The position numbers and the translations under genes are program-made. A model generated the notes under the pieces. The model did not search any database. It saw nothing but the letters and a program-made list of their open reading frames with translations, and was not told where the DNA came from. From Marivivens geojensis (lineage in GTDB: Bacteria; Pseudomonadota; Alphaproteobacteria; Rhodobacterales; Rhodobacteraceae), in contig NZ_JALKCU010000001.1 of the NCBI RefSeq assembly GCF_023540835.1, forward strand, positions 1,302,001 to 1,366,000: a stretch of 64,000 nt of DNA, in the 5' to 3' direction. Positions 6,497-15,304 of this stretch are shown here, in pieces; position 1 is the stretch's first letter, and the number at the start of each line of letters is the position of its first letter.

Positions 6497-9256
6497 ATGA
6501 CCTTCGAATCCCGAATGACCCGTTTTCCTCGTCCTTTTGATTCTGACCGCGCAGAGGATGCCTTTGGCTATCTGCCCGCGGCCCCTGTGGGTTTGGTCCC
6601 GCTGATTAAGGGGGCAGGAGGCTGTAGCCCTTATTTGCTGGACCTAATGAAAAAAGAGGCGGATTGGATTATCCCAGCCTTTGACGATCCAGAGGCGGCG
6701 TTCAAGGGTGTTTTGGCCGAGGTTGCCGCGCTTTCGGTGGATCAATTGTCCTCTGGTTTGCGTCGTGCAAAACGTCGCGTGGCGCTGCTGACGGGTTTGG
6801 CGGATTTGGGTGGGGTCTGGCCGCTGGAGACCGTGACCCAAGCACTCTCTGATTTCGCGGATGCCTCTGTCGATGTGTGTCTAAAGACCCTCGTGGCGCA
6901 TGAGATCGGGCGTGGGAAAATTTCAGGTTTGACTGAAGAGGCCGCCGAAACGGCGGGTGGTATGGTCGCTTTGGCGATGGGCAAGGGCGGTGCGGGGGAG
7001 CTGAATTATTCCTCTGACATCGACCTTATCATGCTCTTTGACGAAGAGCGGTTCGATGACACCAATTACCATGATGCACGCGCAGCCTTTATTCGTGTGA
7101 CCCGCAAAATGACCACGCTTTTGTCGGATAACACTGCCGAAGGTTACGTGTTCCGCACCGATTTACGTTTGCGCCCTGATGCCAGCGTGACGCCCGTCTG
7201 TATCCCAATGATCGCGGCAGAGCATTACTATGAATCGGTCGGTCGGACGTGGGAACGCGCGGCGTATATCAAGGCCCGTCCGGCGGCAGGCGACCTAGAA
7301 GGCGGCGCGAAGTTCCTAGAGACGCTGCGCCCGTTTGTATGGCGCAAGCACCTCGATTTCGCGGCGATTCAGGACGCCCACGATATGCGTCTGAAAATCC
7401 GTGACCATAAGGGACTGCATGGGGCGCTAAACCTTGATGGGCATAATATTAAACTGGGTCGCGGTGGGATCAGAGAGATTGAGTTCTTTACTCAAACCCG
7501 TCAGTTGATCGCGGGCGGGCGTGATCCGAAATTGCGGGTGCGCGAAACGCGTCGCGGGTTGGAACGGCTCGCGGCTGCGGGGTGGGTGCCTGAACAGGAT
7601 GCGGTAACGCTATATGATCATTATCGTTTCCACCGCGAGGTCGAACACCGTGTTCAGATGATCAACGACCAGCAGACCCATGCTTTGCCAAATTCGGCAG
7701 AGGGTTGGGCACGGCTCGCGGCCTTTATGGATCGCGACGTTGCGGACCTACGGGCCGAATTGACCGACCGTTGCGAAGAGGTGCATACACTGACCGAAGG
7801 GTTCTTTGCCCCCGGTCAGGCGGCAAAGCCCGAGGATGACTTCGGCGCAGATATGGAAGTCCAGTGGCGCGGCTATCCCGCGTTTCGTTCTGAACGCGCG
7901 GTCGAGATTTTCAAACGTCTCAAGCCAGAGATTTTCGGACGGTTGAAAGAAGCGGCAAAGCCCGAAGAGGCCCTGTTGCAGTTCGATGGGTTCTTGCGTG
8001 GATTGCCTGCGGGCGTTCAACTGTTTTCGCTATTTGATGCGAACCCGCAGCTGACGCAGCTGATCGTGGATATTTGTTCGACGGCCCCTGCGCTGGCGCA
8101 ATATCTGTCGCGCAATTCGGACGTTTTCGACATGGTAATCGGGGGGTCGTTCTTTGCCCCATGGCCTGGGGTAGCAGAGCTATCGCGATTACTGGAACGC
8201 GCTATGTCAGAGGCGCCCGATTATGAGGCGCAGTTGAATATGGCGCGGCGGTTCATGAAGGAATGGCACTTCCGCGTTGGCGTGCATCACCTGCGTGGTT
8301 TGATCGATGCCCAAGAAAGCGGTCGCCAGTATGCGGAATTAGCCGAGGCCGTAATTGCGGGACTTTGGCCGCTGGTCGTCGCAGAGTTTAGCGCGAAACA
8401 TGGCACGCCTCCGGGTCGGGGCGCGGTGATCCTTGGCATGGGATCGCTCGGGGCTGCGCGGCTGAATGCGGGGTCCGACCTCGACCTGATAATGATCTAC
8501 GATGATCAGGGTGTGGAAATGTCCGACGGGCGGCGTCCGTTGGCAACGCGCCCCTATTACGCCCGCTTGACCCAAGCCCTGTTGACCGCTGTGACCGCGC
8601 CGATGACAGACGGGCGGCTCTACGAGGTAGATATGCGGCTCCGTCCGTCTGGGCGGCAGGGGCCAGTGGCGACCTCGATCCTGTCGTTCGATAACTATCA
8701 GCGAACAGAGGCGTGGACATGGGAACACCTCGCGCTGACGCGGGCGCGGCCTGTAGCGGGGAACATGGAATTGGGCGCAGAAGTCGAAGCACTCCGCCTC
8801 GCGGTGCTCAACGAAAAATCGACGGGCGAGGCGGTTCTCAAGGATGTCGCAGATATGCGTCGACGTATCGCCGAAGCCAAAGCCCCCCAAGGCGATTGGG
8901 ACGCGAAAATCGGTGCGGGACGGTTGCAGGACGTGGAGCTATGCGCCCAGACAGCGGCTTTGCGGGCGGGGAGTGCAGCCCGCACCGTGCCTGAACAGAT
9001 TGCGGCTGGTGTCGCCTCTGGATGGCTGGATGCCGCGGATGAAGCGGCCCTGACACGCTCTGCCGCGCTATTTTGGCAACTGCAGGCAGCAGCCCGACTT
9101 CTCACGGGGGGTGTTTTACACCCCGAAGACCTTGGCGAAGGCGGTCGGCGCTTTATCTTGCGGGAGACCGGATGTGCGGACACCGACAGCTTACTTCAGA
9201 CGATGGAGGCAGCCGCGGCAGAGGCGGATGCGGTTATCACCCGTTTGTTGGATTAA
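6497..9256 (+). CDS. glnE: Bifunctional glutamine synthetase adenylyltransferase/deadenylyltransferase
   Basis: GlnE attaches AMP to glutamine synthetase under nitrogen excess and removes it under nitrogen limitation, directed by PII. The 919-residue product has the expected tandem of nucleotidyltransferase domains. The first carries GKGGAGELNYSSDIDLIM around residue 165 (deadenylylation), and the second GMGSLGAARLNAGSDLDLI around residue 655 (adenylylation). Each Asp-x-Asp pair binds metal. Helical regions lie after each domain. The start at 6497 (MTFESRMTRFP) is chosen from homologue length and a GAGAG 8 nt upstream; an ATG at 6476 would add 7 residues. It is followed within 10 nt by a small conserved gene. 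Confidence 0.95.
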   Translation: MTFESRMTRFPRPFDSDRAEDAFGYLPAAPVGLVPLIKGAGGCSPYLLDLMKKEADWIIPAFDDPEAAFKGVLAEVAALSVDQLSSGLRRAKRRVALLTGLADLGGVWPLETVTQALSDFADASVDVCLKTLVAHEIGRGKISGLTEEAAETAGGMVALAMGKGGAGELNYSSDIDLIMLFDEERFDDTNYHDARAAFIRVTRKMTTLLSDNTAEGYVFRTDLRLRPDASVTPVCIPMIAAEHYYESVGRTWERAAYIKARPAAGDLEGGAKFLETLRPFVWRKHLDFAAIQDAHDMRLKIRDHKGLHGALNLDGHNIKLGRGGIREIEFFTQTRQLIAGGRDPKLRVRETRRGLERLAAAGWVPEQDAVTLYDHYRFHREVEHRVQMINDQQTHALPNSAEGWARLAAFMDRDVADLRAELTDRCEEVHTLTEGFFAPGQAAKPEDDFGADMEVQWRGYPAFRSERAVEIFKRLKPEIFGRLKEAAKPEEALLQFDGFLRGLPAGVQLFSLFDANPQLTQLIVDICSTAPALAQYLSRNSDVFDMVIGGSFFAPWPGVAELSRLLERAMSEAPDYEAQLNMARRFMKEWHFRVGVHHLRGLIDAQESGRQYAELAEAVIAGLWPLVVAEFSAKHGTPPGRGAVILGMGSLGAARLNAGSDLDLIMIYDDQGVEMSDGRRPLATRPYYARLTQALLTAVTAPMTDGRLYEVDMRLRPSGRQGPVATSILSFDNYQRTEAWTWEHLALTRARPVAGNMELGAEVEALRLAVLNEKSTGEAVLKDVADMRRRIAEAKAPQGDWDAKIGAGRLQDVELCAQTAALRAGSAARTVPEQIAAGVASGWLDAADEAALTRSAALFWQLQAAARLLTGGVLHPEDLGEGGRRFILRETGCADTDSLLQTMEAAAAEADAVITRLLD

Positions 9257-9263
9257 ATGGACC

Positions 9264-9536
9264 ATGTCAAAAGACAAACTCGACCCTGTAGGCGTTATTC
9301 GCGAGTCCTATAACATCGACGGCATTGGTGCCGACGATTGCCGGACGATTTTCCTTGGCTGGGTTCTTAAGGTGCCTGTCGAAGAGGACACCGATGATTT
9401 CGTGCGTCAGTTGCTAGAACGGCACGCCGACGAGCCGGCGGATCACCCGATGACGGTGACGCTCAAGGCGGCTCTGGAAAAAACAGACCGCCCGGCGCGG
9501 CGCGGCGGACGGTCTGCACGGGTCATTACCCAGTAA
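9264..9536 (+). CDS. Small conserved protein after glnE
   Basis: This 90-residue soluble, acidic protein has a basic Arg-rich tail (RPARRGGRSARVITQ). It begins 8 nt after the glnE stop, so it is probably cotranscribed. The first half (SYNIDGIGADDCRTIFLGWVLKVP) looks like a compact helical or alpha-beta fold, but I do not recognise a domain. The frame is well coded in neighbour-like codon use, and its position suggests a nitrogen-linked role only by association. Confidence 0.65.
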   Translation: MSKDKLDPVGVIRESYNIDGIGADDCRTIFLGWVLKVPVEEDTDDFVRQLLERHADEPADHPMTVTLKAALEKTDRPARRGGRSARVITQ

Positions 9537-9539
9537 AGA

Positions 9540-10181
9540 TCAACGGGCGAGAGCGGCGGCCTCTTTGGCCAATGCCTCGATCCCAGCCCAATCGCCAGCT
9601 TTGACGAGGTTCGTGGGCGCAACCCACGACCCTCCGCAGCACAGCACGTTGGACAGCGACAGGTAGTCGTTGACGTTCTTCATGCTGATACCGCCTGTGG
9701 GGCAGAATTTGACCTGCGGGATCGGTGCGCCAATCGCCTTGAGCGCGGGTGCGCCGCCATTTGCCTCGGCTGGGAAGAACTTCATCACGGTATAGCCGCG
9801 CGCGTAGAGCTTCATCACGTCCGACGGAGTCGCAGTGCCAGGGAGGAGAGGCAGGTCGTTAGCCTCGCAGGCGTCCAGCAGTTCGTCGGTCACACCCGGC
9901 GACACGCCAAAGGTCGCGCCCGCCGCTTTGGCCGCTTCGACGTCTTTCGGGGTGAGGAGAGTGCCTGCACCGACAACACCACCCTGAACGGTTGCCATTT
10001 CGCGGATCACGTCGAGGGCAGAGGGGGTGCGTAGTGTCACTTCGAGGGCGGGCAGGCCACCCGCGACGAGGGCGCGTGCGAGATCCGCAGCGGTGCTTGC
10101 GTCGTCTACGACGAGCACGGGAACGACAGGGGCCAGTTCGCAGATTTTGCGGGCTTCAATGGATGCAGCTTCAGGGGTCAT
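9540..10181 (-). CDS. eda: 2-dehydro-3-deoxyphosphogluconate aldolase (KDPG aldolase)
   Basis: Eda cleaves KDPG to pyruvate and glyceraldehyde-3-phosphate, the last step specific to the Entner-Doudoroff route, and can also act on 4-hydroxy-2-oxoglutarate. The 213-residue TIM-barrel shows EVTLRTPSA (catalytic Glu region), GAGTLLTP and MKFFPAE with the Schiff-base lysine, then FCPTGGISMKN for phosphate binding. The start at 10181 has AGGAA 7 nt upstream. It follows edd by 31 nt on the same strand and is clearly its operon partner. It ends 3 nt from the convergent small gene downstream of glnE. Confidence 0.95.
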   Translation of the reverse strand: MTPEAASIEARKICELAPVVPVLVVDDASTAADLARALVAGGLPALEVTLRTPSALDVIREMATVQGGVVGAGTLLTPKDVEAAKAAGATFGVSPGVTDELLDACEANDLPLLPGTATPSDVMKLYARGYTVMKFFPAEANGGAPALKAIGAPIPQVKFCPTGGISMKNVNDYLSLSNVLCCGGSWVAPTNLVKAGDWAGIEALAKEAAALAR

Positions 10182-10212
10182 ATGTGTATTCCTGTTGAAT
10201 GAATGGGCGCGG

Positions 10213-12018
10213 TCAGAGGACGACCGCAGCCCCGTCAGAAGCGAGGCCGACATTGCGGCGGAAAACGTTAAAGAGTTCGCGGCCAACGCCGTTGCCATTT
10301 GCCGAAAGGTCCGGTTTGGCGGCAGTGCGGGTCGAGAGGTCCACGCCGATCACCTCAAGCGTGCCGGCTTTTGCGTCGAGGCGGACAATGTCGCCGTCTT
10401 GCAGATAGGCGAGCGGACCACCGTTCGCGGCCTCTGGCGATACGTGGATCGCGGCAGGCACTTTGCCCGATGCGCCCGACATACGGCCATCGGTGACAAG
10501 CGCCATTTTATACCCGCGGTCTTGTAGAACCGAGAGGGTTGGCGTCAGTGAGTGCAACTCAGGCATCCCGTTAGAGGACGGCCCTTGGAAGCGGACAACC
10601 ACCACTGTGTCGCCTTTGAATTCGCCATTCTGGAAGGCCGTTTTAACGTCTGCCTGTTCATGGAACACTCGGCAGGGGGCTTCGATAATTTGGCGGTCCT
10701 CGGCGACGGCAGAGACTTTGATCACACCGCGACCAAGGTTGCCTGTCAGCTGTTGCAACCCACCATGCGCGTTGAACGGCTCTGCCACAGGGCGGAGGAT
10801 TTTATCGTTGAGCGTCTCTTTCGGGCCTTCGGTGTATTGCACGCGGCCTTCGGCGAGTTTCGGCTCTTGGGTGTAGCGTTCAAGCCCTTTGCCCGCGATC
10901 GTGGTCACGTCATCATGCAAGAGACCCGCATTCAGCAGTTCGGAAATCATGAACTGAAGCCCGCCCGCCGCATGGAAGTGGTTCACGTCAGCGAGGCCGT
11001 TTGGATAGACCTTGGCCAAGAGCGGAACCGCTTCGGACAATTGCGCGAAATCTTCGAGGTCGAGGATGATCCCGGCCGCACGCGCCATCGCAGGCAGGTG
11101 CAGAACGAGGTTCGTCGATCCACCCGTTGCCATCAGACCCACGATACCGTTCACAAAGGCGCGTTCATCCAGCACGTCACAGGCGGGGGTGAATTCGTTA
11201 CCCAGTGACGTGATCTGCGCCGCACGTTCAACGCCCGCAACAGTCAGTGCATCACGTAGTGGTGTGTTCGGGTTCACAAAGGACGAGCCGGGGAGGTGGA
11301 GGCCCATGAACTCCATCAACATTTGGTTGGTGTTTGCAGTGCCATAGAAGGTGCAGGTGCCCGGACCGTGGTAAGAGGCCATTTCAGCCTCCATCAGTTT
11401 GTCACGACCCACTTCGCCGGTTGCGAATTTCTGGCGGACTTTGGCTTTTTCATCATTCGGGAGGCCGGACGTCATCGGGCCGGCGGGGATAAAGACCGAT
11501 GGAAGGTAGCCAAAGGTCGCTGCGGCCATCACCAGACCCGGAACGATTTTATCACAGACACCAAGGTAGAGCGCCGCATCGAATGTATTGTGCGATAGGC
11601 CAACGCCAGCAGCCAGCGCGATCACGTCTCGAGAAAAGAGCGACAGCTCCATCCCTGTTTGGCCTTGGGTCACGCCATCGCACATCGCAGGCACACCGCC
11701 CGCAACCTGCGCCGTCGCGCCGACCTTGCGGGCGATGTCGCGGATCATGGTGGGGTAGGTTTCATACGGCTGATGCGCCGAAAGCATATCGTTGTAGGCC
11801 GTGATAATGCCGAGGTTTGGGGCGCGGTCGTCAACGAGCGCGGCCTTGTCTTCACCCATTGCAGCATAGGCGTGGGCTTGGTTTCCGCAGGCGAGGTGGG
11901 CACGGCGCGGCCCTTGGGCAGCAGCGGCTGACATGTGGTCCAGATAGGCGCGGCGCGTATTTTCACTGCGCGCGCGGATACGGTCGGTTACCTCGACTAG
12001 CGTCCGGTGAAGGGACAT
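10213..12018 (-). CDS. edd: Phosphogluconate dehydratase
   Basis: Edd dehydrates 6-phosphogluconate to KDPG using a [4Fe-4S] cluster. The 601-residue product matches the IlvD/Edd family in length. It contains [11 protein letters not shown] and the cysteine-bearing segments [11 protein letters not shown] and FTPACDV, with [23 protein letters not shown] toward the end. The start at 12018 has GGAGAATCC just upstream. It is first gene of the edd-eda operon; glk, zwf or pgl are not in the window. Operator-like palindromes lie 35-60 nt upstream. Confidence 0.96.
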   Translation of the reverse strand: MSLHRTLVEVTDRIRARSENTRRAYLDHMSAAAAQGPRRAHLACGNQAHAYAAMGEDKAALVDDRAPNLGIITAYNDMLSAHQPYETYPTMIRDIARKVGATAQVAGGVPAMCDGVTQGQTGMELSLFSRDVIALAAGVGLSHNTFDAALYLGVCDKIVPGLVMAAATFGYLPSVFIPAGPMTSGLPNDEKAKVRQKFATGEVGRDKLMEAEMASYHGPGTCTFYGTANTNQMLMEFMGLHLPGSSFVNPNTPLRDALTVAGVERAAQITSLGNEFTPACDVLDERAFVNGIVGLMATGGSTNLVLHLPAMARAAGIILDLEDFAQLSEAVPLLAKVYPNGLADVNHFHAAGGLQFMISELLNAGLLHDDVTTIAGKGLERYTQEPKLAEGRVQYTEGPKETLNDKILRPVAEPFNAHGGLQQLTGNLGRGVIKVSAVAEDRQIIEAPCRVFHEQADVKTAFQNGEFKGDTVVVVRFQGPSSNGMPELHSLTPTLSVLQDRGYKMALVTDGRMSGASGKVPAAIHVSPEAANGGPLAYLQDGDIVRLDAKAGTLEVIGVDLSTRTAAKPDLSANGNGVGRELFNVFRRNVGLASDGAAVVL

Positions 12019-12052
12019 TGGATTCTCCTGCGGTCTCTCTCTCGAGCGGCGT

Positions 12053-12077
12053 TTAACATAATATGTTAACGCTAACA
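12053..12077. promoter_or_regulatory. Overlapping palindromes (LacI/GntR-type operator candidate) before edd
   Basis: Two palindromes overlap here: TTAACATAATATGTTAA (12053-12069, symmetric except the centre) and TGTTAACGCTAACA (12064-12077, one mismatched pair). The second has the look of a LacI-family operator with a central CG. They lie 35-59 nt upstream of the edd start, where a sugar-acid responsive repressor would be expected. No such regulator is encoded nearby. Confidence 0.5.
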
Positions 12078-12175
12078 ACTCTCAACGCAACAGAAATGCC
12101 TTTGTCGTTATGGGAGTGAAGTTTCACGAAATCAGACCACTCCCGCCACAGTTGTGCCGCTATTCGAATGGATAG

Positions 12176-12190
12176 TTAATCAAACCTTAA
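12176..12190. promoter_or_regulatory. CtrA-like TTAA-N7-TTAA before the lipoprotein gene
   Basis: TTAATCAAACCTTAA satisfies the TTAA-N7-TTAA pattern and lies 40 nt before the start of the lipoprotein gene at 12231, a position compatible with direct promoter control. The pattern is short and AT-rich, so chance occurrence is possible. Confidence 0.3.
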
Positions 12191-12230
12191 TGGTAGAAGA
12201 GTGGCCGCAGCGCCGCCGAAGGGACTGAAG

Positions 12231-12818
12231 ATGCGACTTTTGAAAACAGTATTGGCAACTGCACTGGTGTTCTTTGTTGCTGGGTGTGTGAGTGATAACG
12301 GTGTGACCCGAAACGCAACACTTGAGGCGCCGTTGCCTTCGGTGGGTGAGCAGGCTTTGCCGAGCTATACCGTGCGGAACGTTCAGATCATTGTGCCTGA
12401 GACACTTTCCGTTTCTGAGGCCAACTCTATCAAGCCTGTAGCCGACATCGTGTGGCGTGGGGATATTGGTGGCACGCGTCACGAACAACTCCGCGTTCTG
12501 TTCGAAGAGGCCGCTCGTGATGGGGCTGAGCGTCTTCGGGGTCAGGTGCCTGTCGTTGCTGAAATGACGCTGACACGGTTCCACGGTCTGACTCAGCGTA
12601 CCCGTTATTCTTATCAAGGCGACTATGACATCAGCTTTGTCCTCGTTGTGCGCAATGCCAATACGGGCGACGTGATTGAAGGTCCGCGCAATGTGCGCCT
12701 CGTCCTTGATAGCCCGCATCCCGATGACGTGCTGGCGATGGATGCCCGCGGCTATTCCGAGCGGATGTTCGTGAAGGACTACCTTGTTGGAGCGCTTGCA
12801 CAGGTTCTGACGCACTAA
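12231..12818 (+). CDS. Conserved lipoprotein, function unknown
   Basis: The 195-residue product begins MRLLKTVLATALVFFVAGC, a lipoprotein signal peptide ending in a lipobox (FVAGC) with the lipidated Cys at residue 19. The mature part is compact, with segments IIVPETLSVSEANSI and TLTRFHGLTQRTRYS, and ends in VGALAQVLTH. It resembles the unnamed lipoprotein family (I think DUF6778) found across Rhodobacteraceae; I am not certain of the family name. The start at 12231 has AAGGGA 6-10 nt upstream; the frame is open further upstream, but those residues lack signal-peptide character. The adjacent rRNA methyltransferase starts 40 nt later on the same strand. Confidence 0.75.
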   Translation: MRLLKTVLATALVFFVAGCVSDNGVTRNATLEAPLPSVGEQALPSYTVRNVQIIVPETLSVSEANSIKPVADIVWRGDIGGTRHEQLRVLFEEAARDGAERLRGQVPVVAEMTLTRFHGLTQRTRYSYQGDYDISFVLVVRNANTGDVIEGPRNVRLVLDSPHPDDVLAMDARGYSERMFVKDYLVGALAQVLTH

Positions 12819-12858
12819 CAGCCTTTCCGAGGCAAACGAAACAGAGTAGGAGGGCGGC

Positions 12859-14058
12859 ATGAACATGCCGTCCTCTTTGCCTATTGTGCGCCTCATGCCC
12901 AAAGCTGACGCCAGAGCCATCCGCTTTGGTTTCCCGTGGGTTTATTCCAACGACCTCGTCACCGACCGCCGTACAAAGGCGATTGAGGCGGGCGCTATTG
13001 CCGAACTGCAGGATGCCGAACGGCAACCGCTCGGACTTGTGGCGTTTAACCCTGACTCGCGCATCATTGCGCGGATGTTGGACCGAGATACCTCGGCGGT
13101 GATTGATAAGGCTTGGATTGCGACACGTTTGAAAAAGGCGCTCGATCATCGGGAGAGGATCTTTGCGGAACCCTTCTACCGTTTGGTCCATGCCGAGGCC
13201 GATGGCTTCCCTGGCGTCGTAATCGACCGTTTCGGTGATACTGTAGTGATGCAGCCGAACGCCGCTTGGGCTGATCGTCTGGTGCCAGAATTTACAGCGG
13301 CTCTCCAAGAGGTCGTTGGCATCAAAACCGTGATCATGAACGGTTCTGGTCGTGCGCGTGGCCTCGAAGGTTTGCCTGAGGAAATGAAAGTCGTTGCGGG
13401 CGATGCCCCAGCAGCGCCGATCCCCGTGCCGATGAACGGTGCGATCTATATGGCGGATGTCATGGGCGGGCAGAAAACGGGCCTGTTCTACGACCAACGC
13501 CCGAACCATGCGTTCAATGCGGGGCTCTGCAAAGGCGCTAAAGTGCTCGACGTGTTTTCGCATGTGGGTGGGTTCTCGCTCGCCGCGCTGGCCGGCGGGG
13601 CAGAGAGCGCGCTTGCGGTCGATGGATCGGCACCTGCGCTGGCACTTGCTGAACAGGGTGCAGAGGCGATGGGCGTCTCGTCGAAATTCGCAACCCGCAA
13701 GGGCGATGCGTTCGATGTGCTAGCGGCCTTGGCCGAAGAGGGCGAAACCTTTGACGTGGTCGTCTGTGACCCACCTGCCTTTGCCCCGTCGAAACAATCG
13801 CTTGAGGCTGGCTTGCGGGCCTATGAACGTGTGGCGCGTCTTGCTGCGCCGCTTGTGCGCGAAGGCGGATACCTCGCGCTGTGTTCCTGTTCGCACGCGG
13901 CGGACCTGTCGAAATTCCGCAATGCCTCGGCACGTGGGATCGGTCGGGCAGGGCGCTCTGCTCAGATCATCCACACAGGCTATGCTGGGGCGGACCACCC
14001 GATGATGCCGCAACTGGCAGAGAGCGGATATCTGAAGTCCGTCTTTTTCCGCCTGTGA
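12859..14058 (+). CDS. Class I SAM-dependent rRNA methyltransferase (RlmI-like, PUA plus Rossmann)
   Basis: The 399-residue protein has an N-terminal PUA-like domain (AIRFGFPWVYSNDLV), a central EEHEE region and a C-terminal Rossmann methyltransferase. The SAM site is VLDVFSHVGGFSLAALAGG near residue 235. The catalytic loop VVCDPPAFAPSK near 300 and the LCSCSHAAD segment near 340 hold the cysteines expected of m5C RNA methyltransferases. It is closest in architecture to RlmI, which methylates C1962 of 23S rRNA; the site in this organism is inferred. Its TGA stop overlaps the GTG start of the next gene, implying translational coupling. Confidence 0.85.
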   Translation: MNMPSSLPIVRLMPKADARAIRFGFPWVYSNDLVTDRRTKAIEAGAIAELQDAERQPLGLVAFNPDSRIIARMLDRDTSAVIDKAWIATRLKKALDHRERIFAEPFYRLVHAEADGFPGVVIDRFGDTVVMQPNAAWADRLVPEFTAALQEVVGIKTVIMNGSGRARGLEGLPEEMKVVAGDAPAAPIPVPMNGAIYMADVMGGQKTGLFYDQRPNHAFNAGLCKGAKVLDVFSHVGGFSLAALAGGAESALAVDGSAPALALAEQGAEAMGVSSKFATRKGDAFDVLAALAEEGETFDVVVCDPPAFAPSKQSLEAGLRAYERVARLAAPLVREGGYLALCSCSHAADLSKFRNASARGIGRAGRSAQIIHTGYAGADHPMMPQLAESGYLKSVFFRL

Positions 14059-14594
14059 GAGTTCTGATCGACGCCTGCGTTCTGTTTCCCACGGTCATGC
14101 GGGAAGTGGTGCTGGGCGTCGCGGCGCAGGGTCTTTTTGAACCCCGCTGGTCGGATCGCATCCTCGAAGAATGGGCGCGAGCAACGCCAAAGCTCGGCGA
14201 TGGGGCAGAGGCTGTTGCGCGGGGCGAGATTGCCCTTTTGTCCGTACGGTTCCCAAAAGCGATTGTCCCTGTCGCACCCCATGTCGAACAACGGCTGTGG
14301 CTCTCGGACGAGAACGACATTCACGTGTTGGCCTCCGCGATTGCGGGGTCGTGTGATGCGATCCTGACGATCAACGCGAAGGATTTCCCGAAACACGTAT
14401 TGGCCGAAGAAGGCCTTGCGCGATTGGACCCTGACGGTTTCCTTTATTCCCTCTGGCTCGACCATCCCGCGCAGGTCCAAGCGGCAGCAGATGCCGTTCT
14501 AGCAGAGGCGCGGCGGTTATCAGTAGATGACTGGACCATGCGGTCCTTGATGAAAAAAGCGCGGTTGCCCCGTTTGGGGAAAGCGCTGGATTAA
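14055..14594 (+). CDS. PIN-domain protein
   Basis: The 179-residue protein starts with GTG in a GTGA overlap with the preceding methyltransferase. It keeps the acidic PIN residues: Asp6 in VLIDACVLFP, Glu38/39 in ILEEWARA, Asp88 in LSDENDIHVLASAI and Asp110 in INAKDFP. These bind metal in the RNase-like PIN active site. PIN proteins are often toxins of VapBC pairs, but no small antitoxin gene precedes it; instead it is fused in translation to an rRNA methyltransferase gene. A role in RNA processing is therefore as plausible as a toxin role. The 60-residue C-terminal extension is helical. Its stop overlaps the convergent M48 peptidase gene by 4 nt. Confidence 0.8.
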   Translation: MRVLIDACVLFPTVMREVVLGVAAQGLFEPRWSDRILEEWARATPKLGDGAEAVARGEIALLSVRFPKAIVPVAPHVEQRLWLSDENDIHVLASAIAGSCDAILTINAKDFPKHVLAEEGLARLDPDGFLYSLWLDHPAQVQAAADAVLAEARRLSVDDWTMRSLMKKARLPRLGKALD

Positions 14595-15268
14595 GTCCAT
14601 TTCGCCGTGTTGTCGCGGATGGCGGCGATGCGTTCGTCGGCCTTGGGGTGGCTCAGTAGCCATGCAGGGATTTGGTTCGCGTTGCCACCAGAGAGCCGTT
14701 CGAGTTTCTGAAACAGGCTGATCTGCGGATCCGCACCGATCCCCGCCTTGAGCAAGAGCGCGGTCGCATAGGCGTCGGCCTCGTATTCATCGCGGCGGGA
14801 CAGTTTCGCGGCCAACAGCGACAAGAGTGTATTGGCAAGCCACGGCCCGATCACCGGAATAAACCGCCCGAGGATACCCATCAGCAGCATCCGCAACGCA
14901 TTCTGACCGCTGAAATCAATCATCCGACGGCGTGAGTGGCCTAATGCCACATGTCCCATTTCGTGGGCGATCACGCTGGCGATCTCTTCGCCCGAGACCT
15001 CTCCGCTTCGGAATTTCTGCAGGAACCCACGGGTGATAAAAATCCGACCGTCGGGTGCGGCCAGTCCGTTGATCTGCGGGATTTCGTAGACAAAGACCCG
15101 CACCCGCGGAATATCCAGAGCCTTAGCCAGTTTGTCCGTAACAGGTTTCAGCGCGGGATCGGCAAGTTCTGTCGATTTCGCATCCAATTCGCGCCGAAGA
15201 CGCCACGACGAGAAGTGCCACATGGCGAGGGCGTAGAGGATCGGGAGGACGAAAATGAGATAGCGCAT
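14591..15268 (-). CDS. M48 family zinc metallopeptidase (HtpX-like)
   Basis: The 225-residue protein has an N-terminal membrane anchor (residues 1-20), the zinc motif HEMGH at 102-106 and the third zinc ligand Glu163 in DEYEADAYA. These define family M48, which includes the HtpX and BepA/LoiP proteases involved in envelope quality control. It is shorter than HtpX and lacks the extra membrane helices flanking the catalytic domain, so it is more like small anchored M48 proteases. It is the last gene of a minus-strand run that includes DedA and the MoxR/VWA genes. Confidence 0.88.
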   Translation of the reverse strand: MRYLIFVLPILYALAMWHFSSWRLRRELDAKSTELADPALKPVTDKLAKALDIPRVRVFVYEIPQINGLAAPDGRIFITRGFLQKFRSGEVSGEEIASVIAHEMGHVALGHSRRRMIDFSGQNALRMLLMGILGRFIPVIGPWLANTLLSLLAAKLSRRDEYEADAYATALLLKAGIGADPQISLFQKLERLSGGNANQIPAWLLSHPKADERIAAIRDNTAKWT

Positions 15269-15304
15269 GATGTAAATATGGGAACCCCACGCCCCGCGAC
15301 AAGC

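Noticed and set aside
14055-14594. A VapBC toxin-antitoxin module.
   Set aside because: The PIN gene is preceded by an rRNA methyltransferase in a coupled overlap and followed by a convergent peptidase; there is no small antitoxin frame.
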